A stretch of DNA of 64,000 nt from Actinomycetota bacterium (GTDB lineage: Bacteria; Actinomycetota; Acidimicrobiia; Acidimicrobiales; Aldehydirespiratoraceae). The position numbers and the translations under genes are program-made. Shown here piece by piece: positions 26,991 through 36,454 of the stretch (position 1 is its first letter; each line of letters opens with the position of its first letter). The notes beneath the pieces are model-generated. The model ran no database searches. It was not told the origin of the DNA and worked only from the letters and a program-made list of their open reading frames with translations. Location: positions 372,001-436,000 of the forward strand of contig JAPOHW010000001.1 of NCBI GenBank assembly GCA_029979265.1, in the 5' to 3' direction.

Positions 26991-29369
26991 TCAGTTCAAG
27001 ACGATGCGACCGAGGCGATCAAGGTCGTACAGGTCGTTGATCTGCAGGGTCCCAGGAGCATCCGGGCTGGGATAGCCCCAGTCGGTGCCGAGCGTCCAGA
27101 GTTCGTCACCGCCGAGAACCATGGTGCGCACGATGGTCGGCATCTGGTTCCAACGCGGCCAGCACATCCAGATGTCGGCACCGTCGGGGATGGGGAGGTC
27201 GATTCGGGCTGCTTCTTCGAGAAGCCAACGCTCCTCGTAGCAGTCGAAACCGGTGGCCGATGGCCTCTCGCCATCCTTGCACAGCCGAATCTGTCCCTCC
27301 TGCTCGAAGGCGATGATCCACTCGAGTTCGGATTCGAACTTTTGCTCGTCATCGGCGTCGAAGCCGGGGATGTCGGCTCCGGTGATCCGCCGACAGCCGC
27401 TGACACCGGGTTCTGCTTGAGGATCGGCGTGGTCGATGCGACCGACCTCGGTGATCTGGGTACCGTCGATCCGCAGGACGATGGCCCCGGCCCAATGACC
27501 GCTCTCGTCGTAGGTGGTGAGTGGTACGACAGCCATCTGTTCGGCTTCCCACCACAGGAAGCTTCGGTGCTCCCAGCCAACATCGTTCCAGCCGCCCGGA
27601 GCGGACCAGACAGCAACCTCTTCGGGGTTGGCCGGGTCGCTCACGTCGAAGACGGAAACTTTCGACCCGGTGATCCGACCGTCGTCGGTGCCGTCGGAAC
27701 CAACCCCGAGCACTCGGCCTTCGCCGATGGGGTGAAGGTAACTGGAGAAGCCCGGGATCTTCAGCTCTCCGACGACTTGGGGGTTCTCTGGATCGCTCAG
27801 ATCGAGGGTATAGAAGGGGTCGATCTGGCGGAAGGTCACCACATAGCCGACATCGCCGACCATCCGCACCGACTGCACCGCCTCGCCTCTGCCCATGTCG
27901 CCGACCGAGCCGATCTCGACGAGAGCTCCCTCGGTCTCGCGCAAGACCCGCACGTGGGTCTCCGACGTCTCGTCCCATGTCTCGCCCGTGGTGGTCACGA
28001 CGCGCAGGTGGCCGTTGTGTTCACTGAGGTTGAACTGATTGCGGATGTCGCCAGCCACCGAACCCGACGCCATGTATGCAGCATCGTCTCCGGAGAGGGC
28101 GAAGCGATGAATCGACGTGCGGCGGGCGTCCCAGACTCGCTGCCAAGCGTCTTCGTCGTCCTCGAAGAGCCGGAAGTCGGGCCATGTCTGGGTGGCGACA
28201 TAGACCGACTCCGTCGATGCGTACACCGTGCTTCCGGGGGCGAGGACGCTCGTCGTTGTGTGGTCCGTGATGTCACCACCGACCCCGATGTTGATCACGG
28301 AGAGCACGCCGAAACCGGAGAACTCGGTTGGTGCGTGGACGGCACCGCAGTCGGGGAGCAGTCCGGTTTCGATCGTGTCTCCGTTGTCGTCGACGATCCC
28401 GTACGCCGGGAGCCAGGACTCGAGCTGGGAGCCGAGCACGGCAGCACGGTTGGCGTTCTCGGCGATGTCCTCACCTGCTTCGCTCTGGGGATAGACGAAG
28501 GGGAAGTTGTACTGGGGGTTGCTGCGGACGATGACTCGTGCCGTTCCGTCGACCGCCCGACTCGAGACGTAGTCGCCCTCGACGAACAGTTCGCCGATCA
28601 GCGTGGGCTGGTCTGCGGTGAGCTGGATGCGAGCGATGCGCACGACGCTGCTCCCGCCGTACCAGCTGTCGTCGATGGCGATGGACGCCGCGGCGTCCAT
28701 GTCGCTGGCCGGTTCGGGGGCGGGGCTGTCGAGCATGTCTTGGCCACCCCAGCCGGAGCTGACCAGCAGCAGATCGTCGCCGTCGAGGAAGAGTTCGCCC
28801 TGCCAGATGTCGTCGGGGAGGTCGAGCGTGCCGACAACCGTTCGGGCGCCGGCATCGACGACGATGAGTTGGCGGGCGGCGATGACGAAGACGCGGTTGC
28901 CGTCGGTCTTGATGATGTCGGCCTCGTCGACACCGAGTTCCTGCACGTTTGTGCCCGAGAAGTCGACGCCCTCGACCGGTGAGGCTTGGCCGCCAGCGGT
29001 CGACGCGGTGCTGTCCTCGGCCATGTCGAAGGCAGCATCGGAGTCATCACCGCCCATCGCCTCGTCAACCGCCATGCCGTCGCGAGCAAAGACCGGACCG
29101 TACCAACCGTCGGTGTCGAGTCCCCATGGGGTGACGCGGTCGGCGGCCGCGGACCGGAGATGGTCGAGCAGCGTGTCGCAGTCGTCGAAGCCGGAGAGGC
29201 CCGACGTCAAGACGACCTCGCTCCCGTCGACCTCGATGACGATCTCGCCGTTGTCATTGGTTGCCGGTTCGCCTTCCCGGGGCGAGGTGGACGAGTCGTC
29301 ATCGCTGCACGCAGCAGCGATGAGCGCCAGGATCACGAGAAGGGAGAGGGGAGCAAGAAGTCTGCGCAC
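26991..29369 (-). CDS. Secreted beta-propeller domain lipoprotein
   Basis: A 792-residue exported lipoprotein: signal MRRLLAPLSLLVILALIAAAC with a lipobox ending in Cys21, then an acidic Ser/Asp-rich linker. The long body holds the PF09826-type beta-propeller: NVQELGVDEADIIKTDGNRVFVIAARQLIVVDA, VLRETEGALVEIGSVGDMGRGEAVQSVRMVGDVGYVVTFRQIDPFYTLDLSDPENPQVVGELKIPGFSSYLHPIGEGRVLGVG, then FDVSDPANPEEV repeats. Proteins of this type are common in archaea and some bacteria and carry no known catalytic residues. It is probably an extracytoplasmic binding or scaffold protein. It is monocistronic. Confidence 0.85.
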   Translation of the reverse strand: MRRLLAPLSLLVILALIAAACSDDDSSTSPREGEPATNDNGEIVIEVDGSEVVLTSGLSGFDDCDTLLDHLRSAAADRVTPWGLDTDGWYGPVFARDGMAVDEAMGGDDSDAAFDMAEDSTASTAGGQASPVEGVDFSGTNVQELGVDEADIIKTDGNRVFVIAARQLIVVDAGARTVVGTLDLPDDIWQGELFLDGDDLLLVSSGWGGQDMLDSPAPEPASDMDAAASIAIDDSWYGGSSVVRIARIQLTADQPTLIGELFVEGDYVSSRAVDGTARVIVRSNPQYNFPFVYPQSEAGEDIAENANRAAVLGSQLESWLPAYGIVDDNGDTIETGLLPDCGAVHAPTEFSGFGVLSVINIGVGGDITDHTTTSVLAPGSTVYASTESVYVATQTWPDFRLFEDDEDAWQRVWDARRTSIHRFALSGDDAAYMASGSVAGDIRNQFNLSEHNGHLRVVTTTGETWDETSETHVRVLRETEGALVEIGSVGDMGRGEAVQSVRMVGDVGYVVTFRQIDPFYTLDLSDPENPQVVGELKIPGFSSYLHPIGEGRVLGVGSDGTDDGRITGSKVSVFDVSDPANPEEVAVWSAPGGWNDVGWEHRSFLWWEAEQMAVVPLTTYDESGHWAGAIVLRIDGTQITEVGRIDHADPQAEPGVSGCRRITGADIPGFDADDEQKFESELEWIIAFEQEGQIRLCKDGERPSATGFDCYEERWLLEEAARIDLPIPDGADIWMCWPRWNQMPTIVRTMVLGGDELWTLGTDWGYPSPDAPGTLQINDLYDLDRLGRIVLN

Positions 29370-29412
29370 GTTGGTTCTCCGGGTTCGCAGGGTTTGGATG
29401 ACCGTGAGACGC

Positions 29413-29445
29413 TCACACGTCCAGTTTGGTTCCCCTGACGTGTGA
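29413..29445 (-). terminator. 9-bp inverted repeat between leuD and the beta-propeller gene
   Basis: TCACACGTC and GACGTGTGA form perfect 9-bp arms separated by 15 nt, starting 14 nt after the leuD stop. The position suits a leuD transcription end, but no T-run follows on the minus strand, so an operator for the downstream gene is an alternative. Confidence 0.45.
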
Positions 29446-29458
29446 ATTTCTCGATGCG

Positions 29459-30052
29459 TCAGGCCTGGGCCGGCATCCAGGGCTTACGAGCGGCTTCGAA
29501 TTCGTCGATGTCGGATTCGTGGCGCAACGTCAGGCCGATGTCGTCGAGTCCTTCGAGGAAGCGCTCCTGCACCGCCGGGTCGAGCGGGAAGGTCGTCTCG
29601 AGACCGATGGCCGGAGCCTCGACGGTGAGACGCTCCACATCGATGGTGAGCTCGAGTGTCGGATCGGCTTGGACCGCTGCCATGAGTTGGGCATTGAACT
29701 CTGCAGACACCGTCACCGGGACAAGGCCGTTCTTGGTGCAGTTGTTCCGGAAGATGTCGGCGAAGCGGGGCGAGATGACTGCGTCGAACCCGTACTGCTG
29801 GATCGCCCACACTGCGTGCTCACGACTCGACCCGGTGCCGAAGTTGAGACCGCCGATCAAGATGTTGGCGCCGCTGTACTGCTCCTGGTTGAGCACGAAC
29901 TCGCGATCGTCGCGCCACTCCGAGAAGAGACCCTTCTCGAACCCGGTGCGCTCGACGCGCTTGAGCCAGTCGGAGGGGATGATCTGGTCGGTGTCGACGT
30001 CGGTCCGGTCGAGTGGGACGGCGGTGCCGGAGACGATGCGTACGGCTTTCAT
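29459..30052 (-). CDS. leuD: 3-isopropylmalate dehydratase small subunit
   Basis: A 197-residue protein with the swivel-domain signatures DTDQIIPSDWLKRVERTGFEKGLFSEWR and GLNFGTGSSREHAVWAIQQYGFDAVISPRFADIFRNNCTKNGLVPV. It pairs with LeuC to isomerise 2- and 3-isopropylmalate, and in citramalate-pathway organisms also (R)-citramalate to erythro-3-methylmalate. It follows leuC at 80 bp on the same strand. Size is normal. Confidence 0.95.
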   Translation of the reverse strand: MKAVRIVSGTAVPLDRTDVDTDQIIPSDWLKRVERTGFEKGLFSEWRDDREFVLNQEQYSGANILIGGLNFGTGSSREHAVWAIQQYGFDAVISPRFADIFRNNCTKNGLVPVTVSAEFNAQLMAAVQADPTLELTIDVERLTVEAPAIGLETTFPLDPAVQERFLEGLDDIGLTLRHESDIDEFEAARKPWMPAQA

Positions 30053-30132
30053 GGTCGGTGTTCCTTTTCGGATCGGTGCTCATCGGTGCCGTGGTGAGAG
30101 GCTCCGCAGGCAAGGATCGGTGCAGTAGGGGA

Positions 30133-31542
30133 TCAGTCGAGGTCGGATGGGGCTGCGAAATGGCCGGCGATGGCGGTTGCTGCGGCAACCTGGGGTGAGA
30201 CCAGGTGGGTGCGGCCGCCCCGGCCCTGGCGTCCTTCGAAGTTTCGGTTGCTGGTACTGGCGCAGCGTTCGCCCGGCTGAAGCTTGTCGGGATTCATCGC
30301 CAAGCACATGGAACAGCCCGGTTCGCGCCAGTCGAAGCCGGCATCGCGAAAGATCTGATCCAACCCCTCGGCCTCGGCCTGGGCGCGAACCTTTCCGGAT
30401 CCGGGAACGACCAGGGTGCGAACGCCGTCAGCGACGGTGCGCCCGCTGACCACCGCTGCGGCAGCACGCAGGTCTTCGATACGACTGTTGGTGCAACTCC
30501 CGATGAACACCGTGTCGACCGTCACCTCCTTGATCGGCATGCCGGCCTCGAAGCCCATGTACTCGAGTGCCCGAGCAGCGGTGTTGGCCAGATTCGGATC
30601 ATCGAAGTCGTCGGGTCCGGGGATCAGGCCGTCGATCGGCATGACCTGCGCCGGGTTGGTGCCCCAACTGACCTGCGGTCTGATTTCGGCTGCGTCGATC
30701 ACGACTTCCTCGTCGAAGGTGGCGTCCTCGTCGGTCACGAGGGTCCGCCAGTCGGCGACAGCAGCATCCCAGTCGGCACCGGTCGGCGCATGGGGACGGC
30801 CCTTCAAGTAGGCGAAGGTCGTCTCGTCGGGGGCGATGAGACCGGCCTTGGCGCCCCCCTCGATGGACATGTTGCAGACGGTCATTCGGCCCTCCATCGA
30901 CATGTTCTCGAATACGTTGCCGCGGTACTCGATGATCTTTCCGATCCCGCCACCGGTCCCGATCACGCCGATGACGTGGAGAATCACGTCCTTTGGTGTC
31001 ACACCGGGTTCGAGTTCGCCCTGCACCGTGATCGCCATCGTGCCCGGTTTTGTCTGCGGCAGTGTCTGGGTTGCGAGGACGTGCTCGACTTCGCTGGTGC
31101 CGATGCCGAACGCGATCGCGCCGAAGGCACCGTGGGTGGCGGTGTGTGAGTCACCGCACACGATGGTCATGCCTGGCTGTGTGAGGCCCTGCTCGGGTCC
31201 CATGACGTGCACGATGCCGTTGTTCTCGTGGCCCATCGGATAATTGACGATTCCGAAGTGTTCGGCGTTCACCCGAAGCGTCTCGATCTGCTTGGCGCTG
31301 GTCTCGTCCTCGATCGGTTGGTCCTGATTGATCGTCGGTGTGTTGTGATCTTCGGTCGCAACGGTGAGGTCGGGACGCCGAACGCGGCGGCCGTTCATTC
31401 GAAGTCCGTCGAATGCCTGCGGTGAGGTGACCTCGTGGATGAGGTGCAGATCGATGTAGAGCAGGTCGGGGTCGCCTCCGAGTCCGGCGGTGACCACATG
31501 GCGATCCCAGATCTTTTGGCTGAGTGTGCGGGGTTCGGACAT
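30133..31542 (-). CDS. leuC: 3-isopropylmalate dehydratase large subunit
   Basis: A 469-residue aconitase-family protein. The start [17 protein letters not shown] (31542) gives the family's N-terminus; the track adds nine residues. The iron-sulfur cluster cysteines are visible in [19 protein letters not shown] and [18 protein letters not shown], and the substrate loop [34 protein letters not shown] is intact. It needs a [4Fe-4S] cluster. With LeuD it serves leucine synthesis and, given cimA in the window, probably isoleucine synthesis. The promoter region is shared with a divergent IclR gene. Confidence 0.96.
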   Translation of the reverse strand: MSEPRTLSQKIWDRHVVTAGLGGDPDLLYIDLHLIHEVTSPQAFDGLRMNGRRVRRPDLTVATEDHNTPTINQDQPIEDETSAKQIETLRVNAEHFGIVNYPMGHENNGIVHVMGPEQGLTQPGMTIVCGDSHTATHGAFGAIAFGIGTSEVEHVLATQTLPQTKPGTMAITVQGELEPGVTPKDVILHVIGVIGTGGGIGKIIEYRGNVFENMSMEGRMTVCNMSIEGGAKAGLIAPDETTFAYLKGRPHAPTGADWDAAVADWRTLVTDEDATFDEEVVIDAAEIRPQVSWGTNPAQVMPIDGLIPGPDDFDDPNLANTAARALEYMGFEAGMPIKEVTVDTVFIGSCTNSRIEDLRAAAAVVSGRTVADGVRTLVVPGSGKVRAQAEAEGLDQIFRDAGFDWREPGCSMCLAMNPDKLQPGERCASTSNRNFEGRQGRGGRTHLVSPQVAAATAIAGHFAAPSDLD

Positions 31543-31579
31543 CTCGGTCTCCCGGGCAGTGAACGGCATCGAGGCTGCG

Positions 31580-31594
31580 TCTCAACATATGAGA
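31580..31594. promoter_or_regulatory. Inverted-repeat operator between leuC and iclR-type regulator
   Basis: TCTCA-ACATA-TGAGA: perfect 5-bp arms with a 5-bp spacer in the 66-bp divergent region, in an AT-rich island. IclR regulators of the LtbR/NdgR/AreB group bind in front of leuCD in corynebacteria and streptomycetes (known), so this is the likely site here. It sits just before the regulator's -10 TACAGT (31595-31600). Confidence 0.65.
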
Positions 31595-31600
31595 TACAGT
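31595..31600 (+). promoter_or_regulatory. -10 element of the IclR-type regulator gene
   Basis: TACAGT ends 8 nt before the GTG start at 31609, so the transcript would be nearly leaderless. It abuts the inverted repeat at 31580-31594, so regulator binding would shut off its own gene. Confidence 0.45.
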
Positions 31601-31608
31601 TCTGAATT

Positions 31609-32262
31609 GTGAAACCAAGTGTAAGCGGCGTCGGTGTCATCGACAAGGCGGTCGCCGTGCTTGCGGCCGTCGAAACTGATGGCGCCAATCTCGGTCAGCT
31701 CGTCGATCGCACCGGTCTCTCTCGCGCCACCGCACACCGCCTTGCGTCGGCGCTCGAACTGCACGGTCTTCTCCGGCGCAGCACCGACGGACGATTTGCG
31801 CTCGGCCCCCGCCTCGTGGCTCTGGGATCGAGCGCCGCAGCCGGCTGGCCGCTGGCCGACGCAGGGCGGATTGCGCTCGCCGAGCTTCGTGACGCCACCG
31901 GGGAATCCACGCAGCTGTACGTTCGCGATGGTGAGGTCCGCGTCTGTCTTTCGTCACTGCAGTCGCCCCACGGACTTCGTACCATCGTCTCGGCGGGGGC
32001 AGTGCTGCCGCTCGACCAGGGTTCGGGAGGTCGTGTGCTGACCGGTGAGATCGGTGCCGAGGGCTGGGTTGCATCGGTGGCCGAGCGTGAAGCCGGTGTT
32101 GCGTCGGTCAGCGCTCCCGTTCTCGATCGAAACGGTGAGGTGATCGCTGCGGTCTCGGTGAGCGGCCCGATCGAGCGACTCACCGACTCCCCAGGTCAGG
32201 TCCATGGTCCTGCCGTCGTGGCTGCGGCCACCCGGATTGCCCTGGAGGCGGGGATCGTATGA
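31609..32262 (+). CDS. IclR-family regulator of leuCD (LtbR/NdgR-like)
   Basis: A 217-residue regulator with a winged helix at residues 5-60 (GVIDKAVAVLAAVETDGANLGQLVDRTGLSRATAHRLASALELHGLLRR) and an IclR effector domain (YVRDGEVRVCLSSLQSPHGLRTIVSAGAVLPLDQGSGGRVL, VSAPVLDRNGEVIAAVSVSGP). The GTG at 31609 is used. Divergent placement from leuCD is the conserved actinobacterial arrangement of the amino-acid-biosynthesis IclR regulators, so it probably represses leuCD and itself. Its stop overlaps the next start as ATGA. Confidence 0.88.
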   Translation: MKPSVSGVGVIDKAVAVLAAVETDGANLGQLVDRTGLSRATAHRLASALELHGLLRRSTDGRFALGPRLVALGSSAAAGWPLADAGRIALAELRDATGESTQLYVRDGEVRVCLSSLQSPHGLRTIVSAGAVLPLDQGSGGRVLTGEIGAEGWVASVAEREAGVASVSAPVLDRNGEVIAAVSVSGPIERLTDSPGQVHGPAVVAAATRIALEAGIV

Positions 32263-33578
32263 ACGATCAGACGCCGCCCGACGACAGTGAGGTCGGTCTC
32301 TTCTCGATCTGGTTTCTCCGGGGAGCAGTCGTGCTCACCGCACTCGTCGTCGTAGGTTTCCTGGTACACGCAACGCTCGGATTGTTCGACCAGGGTGAGC
32401 AAGTCGGCGAGTCCGACACTCCCGGCGAGCTCGAGACGTCCACCCCGGACGACGAGACGCCCACCACGCCGCCCACCACGTCAACAGCGTCGCCGACGGG
32501 CAGCACGCCGGACGAGACCACGACGAGCAGGGTCCCCGAACCGAGTGTCGACCCAGAACTCGTGGCGTTCGTCGACGAGGCGGTGGCATTCATCGAAGCG
32601 ACCCGGCAACGGTCGTTCGTCGAGCGACCTGTCGTCGAGGTCGTCGCTGTCGATGCGATGACCGACATCGTGCTCGACGACATTCGCAGGTCGCTCGCCG
32701 AAGATCCGGTGGCAGCCGAGTCGAGCCTCGCCTTTGCCCAGGCGATCGGATTTTTTGGACCTGACGACGATTTTCTTGACATCTACGAGACGTTCGTCTC
32801 CGGTGGTGTGCTCGGCGTGTACTTCCCGAACTCCGACCAACTCTTGGTCCGGTCGGCCGGTGCACTGACGCTCAGCACCAAGGCCACCATCGTGCATGAA
32901 CTGGTTCATGCTTTCGACGATCAGCACTTTGATCTCAATCGAGATGAGTTGCGCGACGACGGTGATGCCGGTTGGACGTTTACCGCAGCCATCGAGGGGA
33001 GCGCGTCCTACGTCGAACAGGCGTGGCGCGCCACCTTGACCCCCGAAGAAGCTGCGGAACTCCGAGACGAGGAGCAGCGTTTCGATTTCGGCGATCTCCT
33101 GACGCTCGATCTCGGCTTTCTGGTCTACCAGACCTCGGTGTACGAGACAGGCCGGACGTGGCTCGAGCGGCGCATCGCCCAAGAAGGCATCGCCGCCATC
33201 GACGATGCCGTGATCAACGGTGCCCCGAGCAGCGAGGTCGTCACGATGCCGCTCGACGCGGTGAACCTCGATCCGGTCGATGTGGCATGGCCGACCGTCG
33301 ATGGTGATGTGCTGTGGGAAGGCCGAGGAGGTCGTGCGTTGATCGCTGCCCTCACGTTCGTGGCGGATCCGGATCAGATCGCAGCCACCGGCTGGGGCGG
33401 TGATGCGATCACCGTGTATCGAGACCGGACCGGCGCTGCCTGTCTTCGTTGGGATGTGGTGGGTGACACCAAGCGCGACACGAACGAACTTCTCGATGCG
33501 CTGAGACGTTGGGTGATCGGAATCGGCGGGAGCGCCGACATGGTTGACGGCAGGGTTCGCGTCGACCGCTGCGCCTGA
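32259..33578 (+). CDS. Membrane-anchored putative zinc metallopeptidase (HExxH)
   Basis: A 439-residue protein with a short cytosolic N-terminus, one membrane helix (GAVVLTALVVVGFLVHATLGLF), a Thr/Pro/Glu-rich linker (about 45-95) and an extracytoplasmic domain. TIVHELVHAFDDQHFDL gives a gluzincin-type HExxH motif, and a downstream acidic residue in AAIEGSASYVEQAW could be the third zinc ligand, as in HExxH...E families. I do not recognise a named family. Overlap with the IclR gene is probably arrangement rather than shared function. No similar gene lies nearby. Confidence 0.7.
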   Translation: MNDQTPPDDSEVGLFSIWFLRGAVVLTALVVVGFLVHATLGLFDQGEQVGESDTPGELETSTPDDETPTTPPTTSTASPTGSTPDETTTSRVPEPSVDPELVAFVDEAVAFIEATRQRSFVERPVVEVVAVDAMTDIVLDDIRRSLAEDPVAAESSLAFAQAIGFFGPDDDFLDIYETFVSGGVLGVYFPNSDQLLVRSAGALTLSTKATIVHELVHAFDDQHFDLNRDELRDDGDAGWTFTAAIEGSASYVEQAWRATLTPEEAAELRDEEQRFDFGDLLTLDLGFLVYQTSVYETGRTWLERRIAQEGIAAIDDAVINGAPSSEVVTMPLDAVNLDPVDVAWPTVDGDVLWEGRGGRALIAALTFVADPDQIAATGWGGDAITVYRDRTGAACLRWDVVGDTKRDTNELLDALRRWVIGIGGSADMVDGRVRVDRCA

Positions 33579-33581
33579 GCG

Positions 33582-35021
33582 TCAACGGCTCTCGACGAAC
33601 GCGATGATCGCAGCCCGTTGCTCAGCGGTGAGCGCCATGAACGCATCGGTGCTTCGTCGAGCCTCTCCACCGTGCCAGAGGATGGCTTCCTCCACCGAGC
33701 GAGCGCGCCCGTCGTGCAGGAGTGACAGATGGCCGTTCACCTCGTCGAGCAGGCCCACTCCCCACAGCGGCGCCGTGCGCCACTCGCTCCCCGACGCAGC
33801 GAACACGGCCCGGCCATCGGCGAGCCCGGGACCCATGTCGTGGAGGAGCAGGTCGGTGAAGGGATAGATGACGAGGTCGTCGAGTTCGGGCGTATTGGTC
33901 TGTCCCGTGCGCTGGCGGGGCGTGTGGCACCCGGCGCACCCGATCGATTCGAAAAGGTTTGCTCCTGCGATCACGGTTGGGTCGTCGATGTTGCGGCCGG
34001 CGGGGATTGCCAGCGCCTCGACGTAGAAGGCGAGGTCGGCGAGATCGCCGTCGCCGAGTTCGATGTCGCCCGCTGCGGAATCGATCGACGTGCTGATGCC
34101 GATGTCTTCGGCGAGCGCGACGGCCGACTGGTGGATCAGATCGAAACTCTCGGCCTTCCAGCCGTGACGTCCGACCCGAGGTGTGCCGTCGGCATCGAGG
34201 ATCCACTGAACCTCGCCGGAGATGCCATCGTCGTCGAGGTCGTCGGGATCGGCGGCGGCAACGATGTCGGACTCGGGAACGAATTCGAGCAGCCCCGGGC
34301 CTGCAACTTGGGGCGGGATCCGAAGGCTCAACTCCGCACCCACCGGCAGCATTCCGTCGCGCCCGACAACCGAGACGACAGGACGACGGAGTCGGTAGGT
34401 CGTGCCGTCGGGGTACTGGCCTTCCACGTACTCCCAGAGGATGCTGATCGTGGCTTCGGCTTCACCGTCGACGGCGTACGTCTGGAGGCGGGTGCCGTAG
34501 CCGGGAAGGGCGAACGGTGCCTCCAACTCACCGGCACCGGCTTGAGAGACATGGACCACCGGGCCGACACCGAGGTACGCACCGTCGAGCGGTGCTCCTT
34601 GTCGGCCGTTGTTGACGTGGCACGTCGTGCAACCGTCGCTGTTGTAGTCGGGTCCGAGGCCCGACGCGGGAGTGAAGAACGTTTCGAAGATCTCGTCGCC
34701 ATCGGCGAAGCGAATCCGTGCTGCAAGCCCGACATTGCGCGCCGACAGGTTGTAGGACCGCTCACTCACCTCGAAGGTGGTGGTTGCATCACCGGCTCGT
34801 TCGACAAGCCAACGAGGCGCGTCGGCAAGCGGCTCGGCAGTGGAACGCTCGAGAGCCGACTCGGGGGTGCCGATCGTGTCGACCCCGAAGTCGCGGTCGG
34901 GCAGCAGGTTTGCGCTCGGGGTCTCGCCGGTGCAGCCCACCCCGAACAGGGTGAGGGTCACGGCGACGCCTCCGAGCGTCAGCCGAACTGCATCAACTGC
35001 CGGCGGGAACCGTAATCGCAT
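33582..35021 (-). CDS. Di-heme oxidoreductase-family lipoprotein (DHOR, c-type cytochrome)
   Basis: A 479-residue exported protein with a hydrophobic N-terminus and lipobox (GVAVTLTLFGVGC). Two haem c motifs are seen: CTTCH (SDGCTTCHVNNGRQGAP) and CAGCH (SIGCAGCHTPRQRTG). The body matches the PF06537 di-heme thiol-oxidoreductase family, with LSARNVGLAARIRFADGDEIFETFF and the C-terminal WRTAPLWGVGL...LLHDGRARSVEEAILWHGGEA. It moves electrons outside the membrane, and its partner is unknown. Its start overlaps the end of the upstream beta-helix gene by 29 bp, so the two are co-expressed. Confidence 0.88.
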   Translation of the reverse strand: MRLRFPPAVDAVRLTLGGVAVTLTLFGVGCTGETPSANLLPDRDFGVDTIGTPESALERSTAEPLADAPRWLVERAGDATTTFEVSERSYNLSARNVGLAARIRFADGDEIFETFFTPASGLGPDYNSDGCTTCHVNNGRQGAPLDGAYLGVGPVVHVSQAGAGELEAPFALPGYGTRLQTYAVDGEAEATISILWEYVEGQYPDGTTYRLRRPVVSVVGRDGMLPVGAELSLRIPPQVAGPGLLEFVPESDIVAAADPDDLDDDGISGEVQWILDADGTPRVGRHGWKAESFDLIHQSAVALAEDIGISTSIDSAAGDIELGDGDLADLAFYVEALAIPAGRNIDDPTVIAGANLFESIGCAGCHTPRQRTGQTNTPELDDLVIYPFTDLLLHDMGPGLADGRAVFAASGSEWRTAPLWGVGLLDEVNGHLSLLHDGRARSVEEAILWHGGEARRSTDAFMALTAEQRAAIIAFVESR

Positions 35022-36408
35022 CGAGATCGAACGTGTCGAACTCCGGAATCACCTCGGCGGTCACCGGCGGAGCGGTCAATGGGTCTGCCATCCCCGGCTG
35101 ATCGGTTGCGCCGGGACTGGCGACGTCCTCGTACGGAATGTTCTCGTCCGCAGCTGGGGGGGCGAAGAACTCGATCCCGATCATGTCGCTGACATCGCCC
35201 TGCTGCCCATCACATGGCAGAACGGTCTCGACGTCGGCGGGCCGTGAGGAGGTGTAGTCGTTGCCGGCGAAGCAGTTACCGAGACCGTCTCCCGGCGCCT
35301 GCTGCACCATCACGATGTCGATGCCGTTGCCGACGAAGACATTCTCCCGGATCTGGTTGTTGGTCGCCTGCCAGAACACGTCTCCGTCCGGCAGGAACGA
35401 GATCGCCACTCCGCCGTTCCGGTTGTTCTCGATCAGGTTTCGCAGGATCAGATTCTCGTTGGCACCGGGCAGCACCATGCCGACCCCGTAGGCGAGCTCC
35501 CAAATGTCACCACCCTTGCTCGTCTCGGGATTGCCGTTCGAGTGGATCCAGTTACCCGCGAACACCGCGCCGCGCTGCGGCGCGAGTTCCTCGGAGCTGA
35601 GTGTGTTGGGGGTGACGCCGATGCGGTTGAGGCGGAACTCGTTGTTGACCACGTACAACTCGCCGCCGGCGTTCGTGCCGGAGTAGGCGAGGGTGTTGTA
35701 CTCCGAGATGTTGTTGATGAGCAGGGCTCGGCATGGCTGGCACTGACCGACGTAGTACCCGGAGTCGGTATGGCCCGCTGCGTAGCTGTTCTCGATCAGG
35801 CCGTACGTGGCGTTGAATGCGTAGAGCCCGTACTTGCGGTTATTGAGCGCCGTGACATGACTGATCCGGTACCCCTCGAGGAGGAAGTCGGAGTCGTAGT
35901 CGCCGGTGAAGAAGACGCCGTTGCTGAAGTAGTTCTGGACGGTCAGGTTCTCGACGGCAACCCCGTTCGCAAAGACGATGATGCCGTTGGCGAGATCCTC
36001 GGAGTGCATACCGTCGAGCACGACGCCGTATCGGTCGACACCGCGAATGACGATGTTGTCGGTCTCCACGGAGACCGACTCGTTGTAGACACCCTCACCG
36101 ATCAGCACGATGTCGCCGGGGACTGCGGCATCAACCGCATCCTGGATGGTGGGATAGTCCTCGGGAACACGCAGCGCCCCGAGTGGATTCGGATCTGCTT
36201 CGGGCTCGGACTCCTCCTCCGGTTCGGGTTCTTCATCGACGGTCTGACCCTCATCGGGCTCCGAGTCCGATTCGTCGCCAGGCTCACTGGTCTCGGCGCC
36301 GGCCTCGGCGGCACTGGTGTCCGTAGCGGTGTTGTCGTCGGGGCTCCCACCACATGCCGCGGCAGCAAGCGCCAACACGAACAACAGAGCCAGGAATCGG
36401 CGCATCAC
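34993..36408 (-). CDS. Right-handed parallel beta-helix lipoprotein (NosD/DUF-like)
   Basis: A 471-residue lipoprotein: signal MMRRFLALLFVLALAAAAC, then an acidic Glu/Asp/Pro linker (25-75). YPTIQDAVDAAVPGDIVLIGEGVYNESVSV opens a parallel beta-helix with repeated rungs (GVAVENLTVQNYFSNGVFFTG, RKYGLYAFNATYGLIENSYAAGHTDSGYYVGQCQPCRALLINNISEYN). This fold binds or cleaves polysaccharide, or acts in copper-site maturation (NosD). Its neighbours are a c-type cytochrome and a cupredoxin, so a metal/electron role is attractive but unproved. Confidence 0.85.
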   Translation of the reverse strand: MMRRFLALLFVLALAAAACGGSPDDNTATDTSAAEAGAETSEPGDESDSEPDEGQTVDEEPEPEEESEPEADPNPLGALRVPEDYPTIQDAVDAAVPGDIVLIGEGVYNESVSVETDNIVIRGVDRYGVVLDGMHSEDLANGIIVFANGVAVENLTVQNYFSNGVFFTGDYDSDFLLEGYRISHVTALNNRKYGLYAFNATYGLIENSYAAGHTDSGYYVGQCQPCRALLINNISEYNTLAYSGTNAGGELYVVNNEFRLNRIGVTPNTLSSEELAPQRGAVFAGNWIHSNGNPETSKGGDIWELAYGVGMVLPGANENLILRNLIENNRNGGVAISFLPDGDVFWQATNNQIRENVFVGNGIDIVMVQQAPGDGLGNCFAGNDYTSSRPADVETVLPCDGQQGDVSDMIGIEFFAPPAADENIPYEDVASPGATDQPGMADPLTAPPVTAEVIPEFDTFDLDAITVPAGS

Positions 36409-36454
36409 AACCCTCCAAAAACGGTTCGGCGGCGAGAGTAGTCTCGTGGCTCAG

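Noticed and set aside
26973-28982. Long plus-strand ORF (669 aa) antisense to the beta-propeller gene
   Set aside because: It is a GC-rich shadow ORF; composition is repetitive Asp/Val/Gly-rich with no domain, while the minus-strand gene has a signal peptide and clear family motifs.
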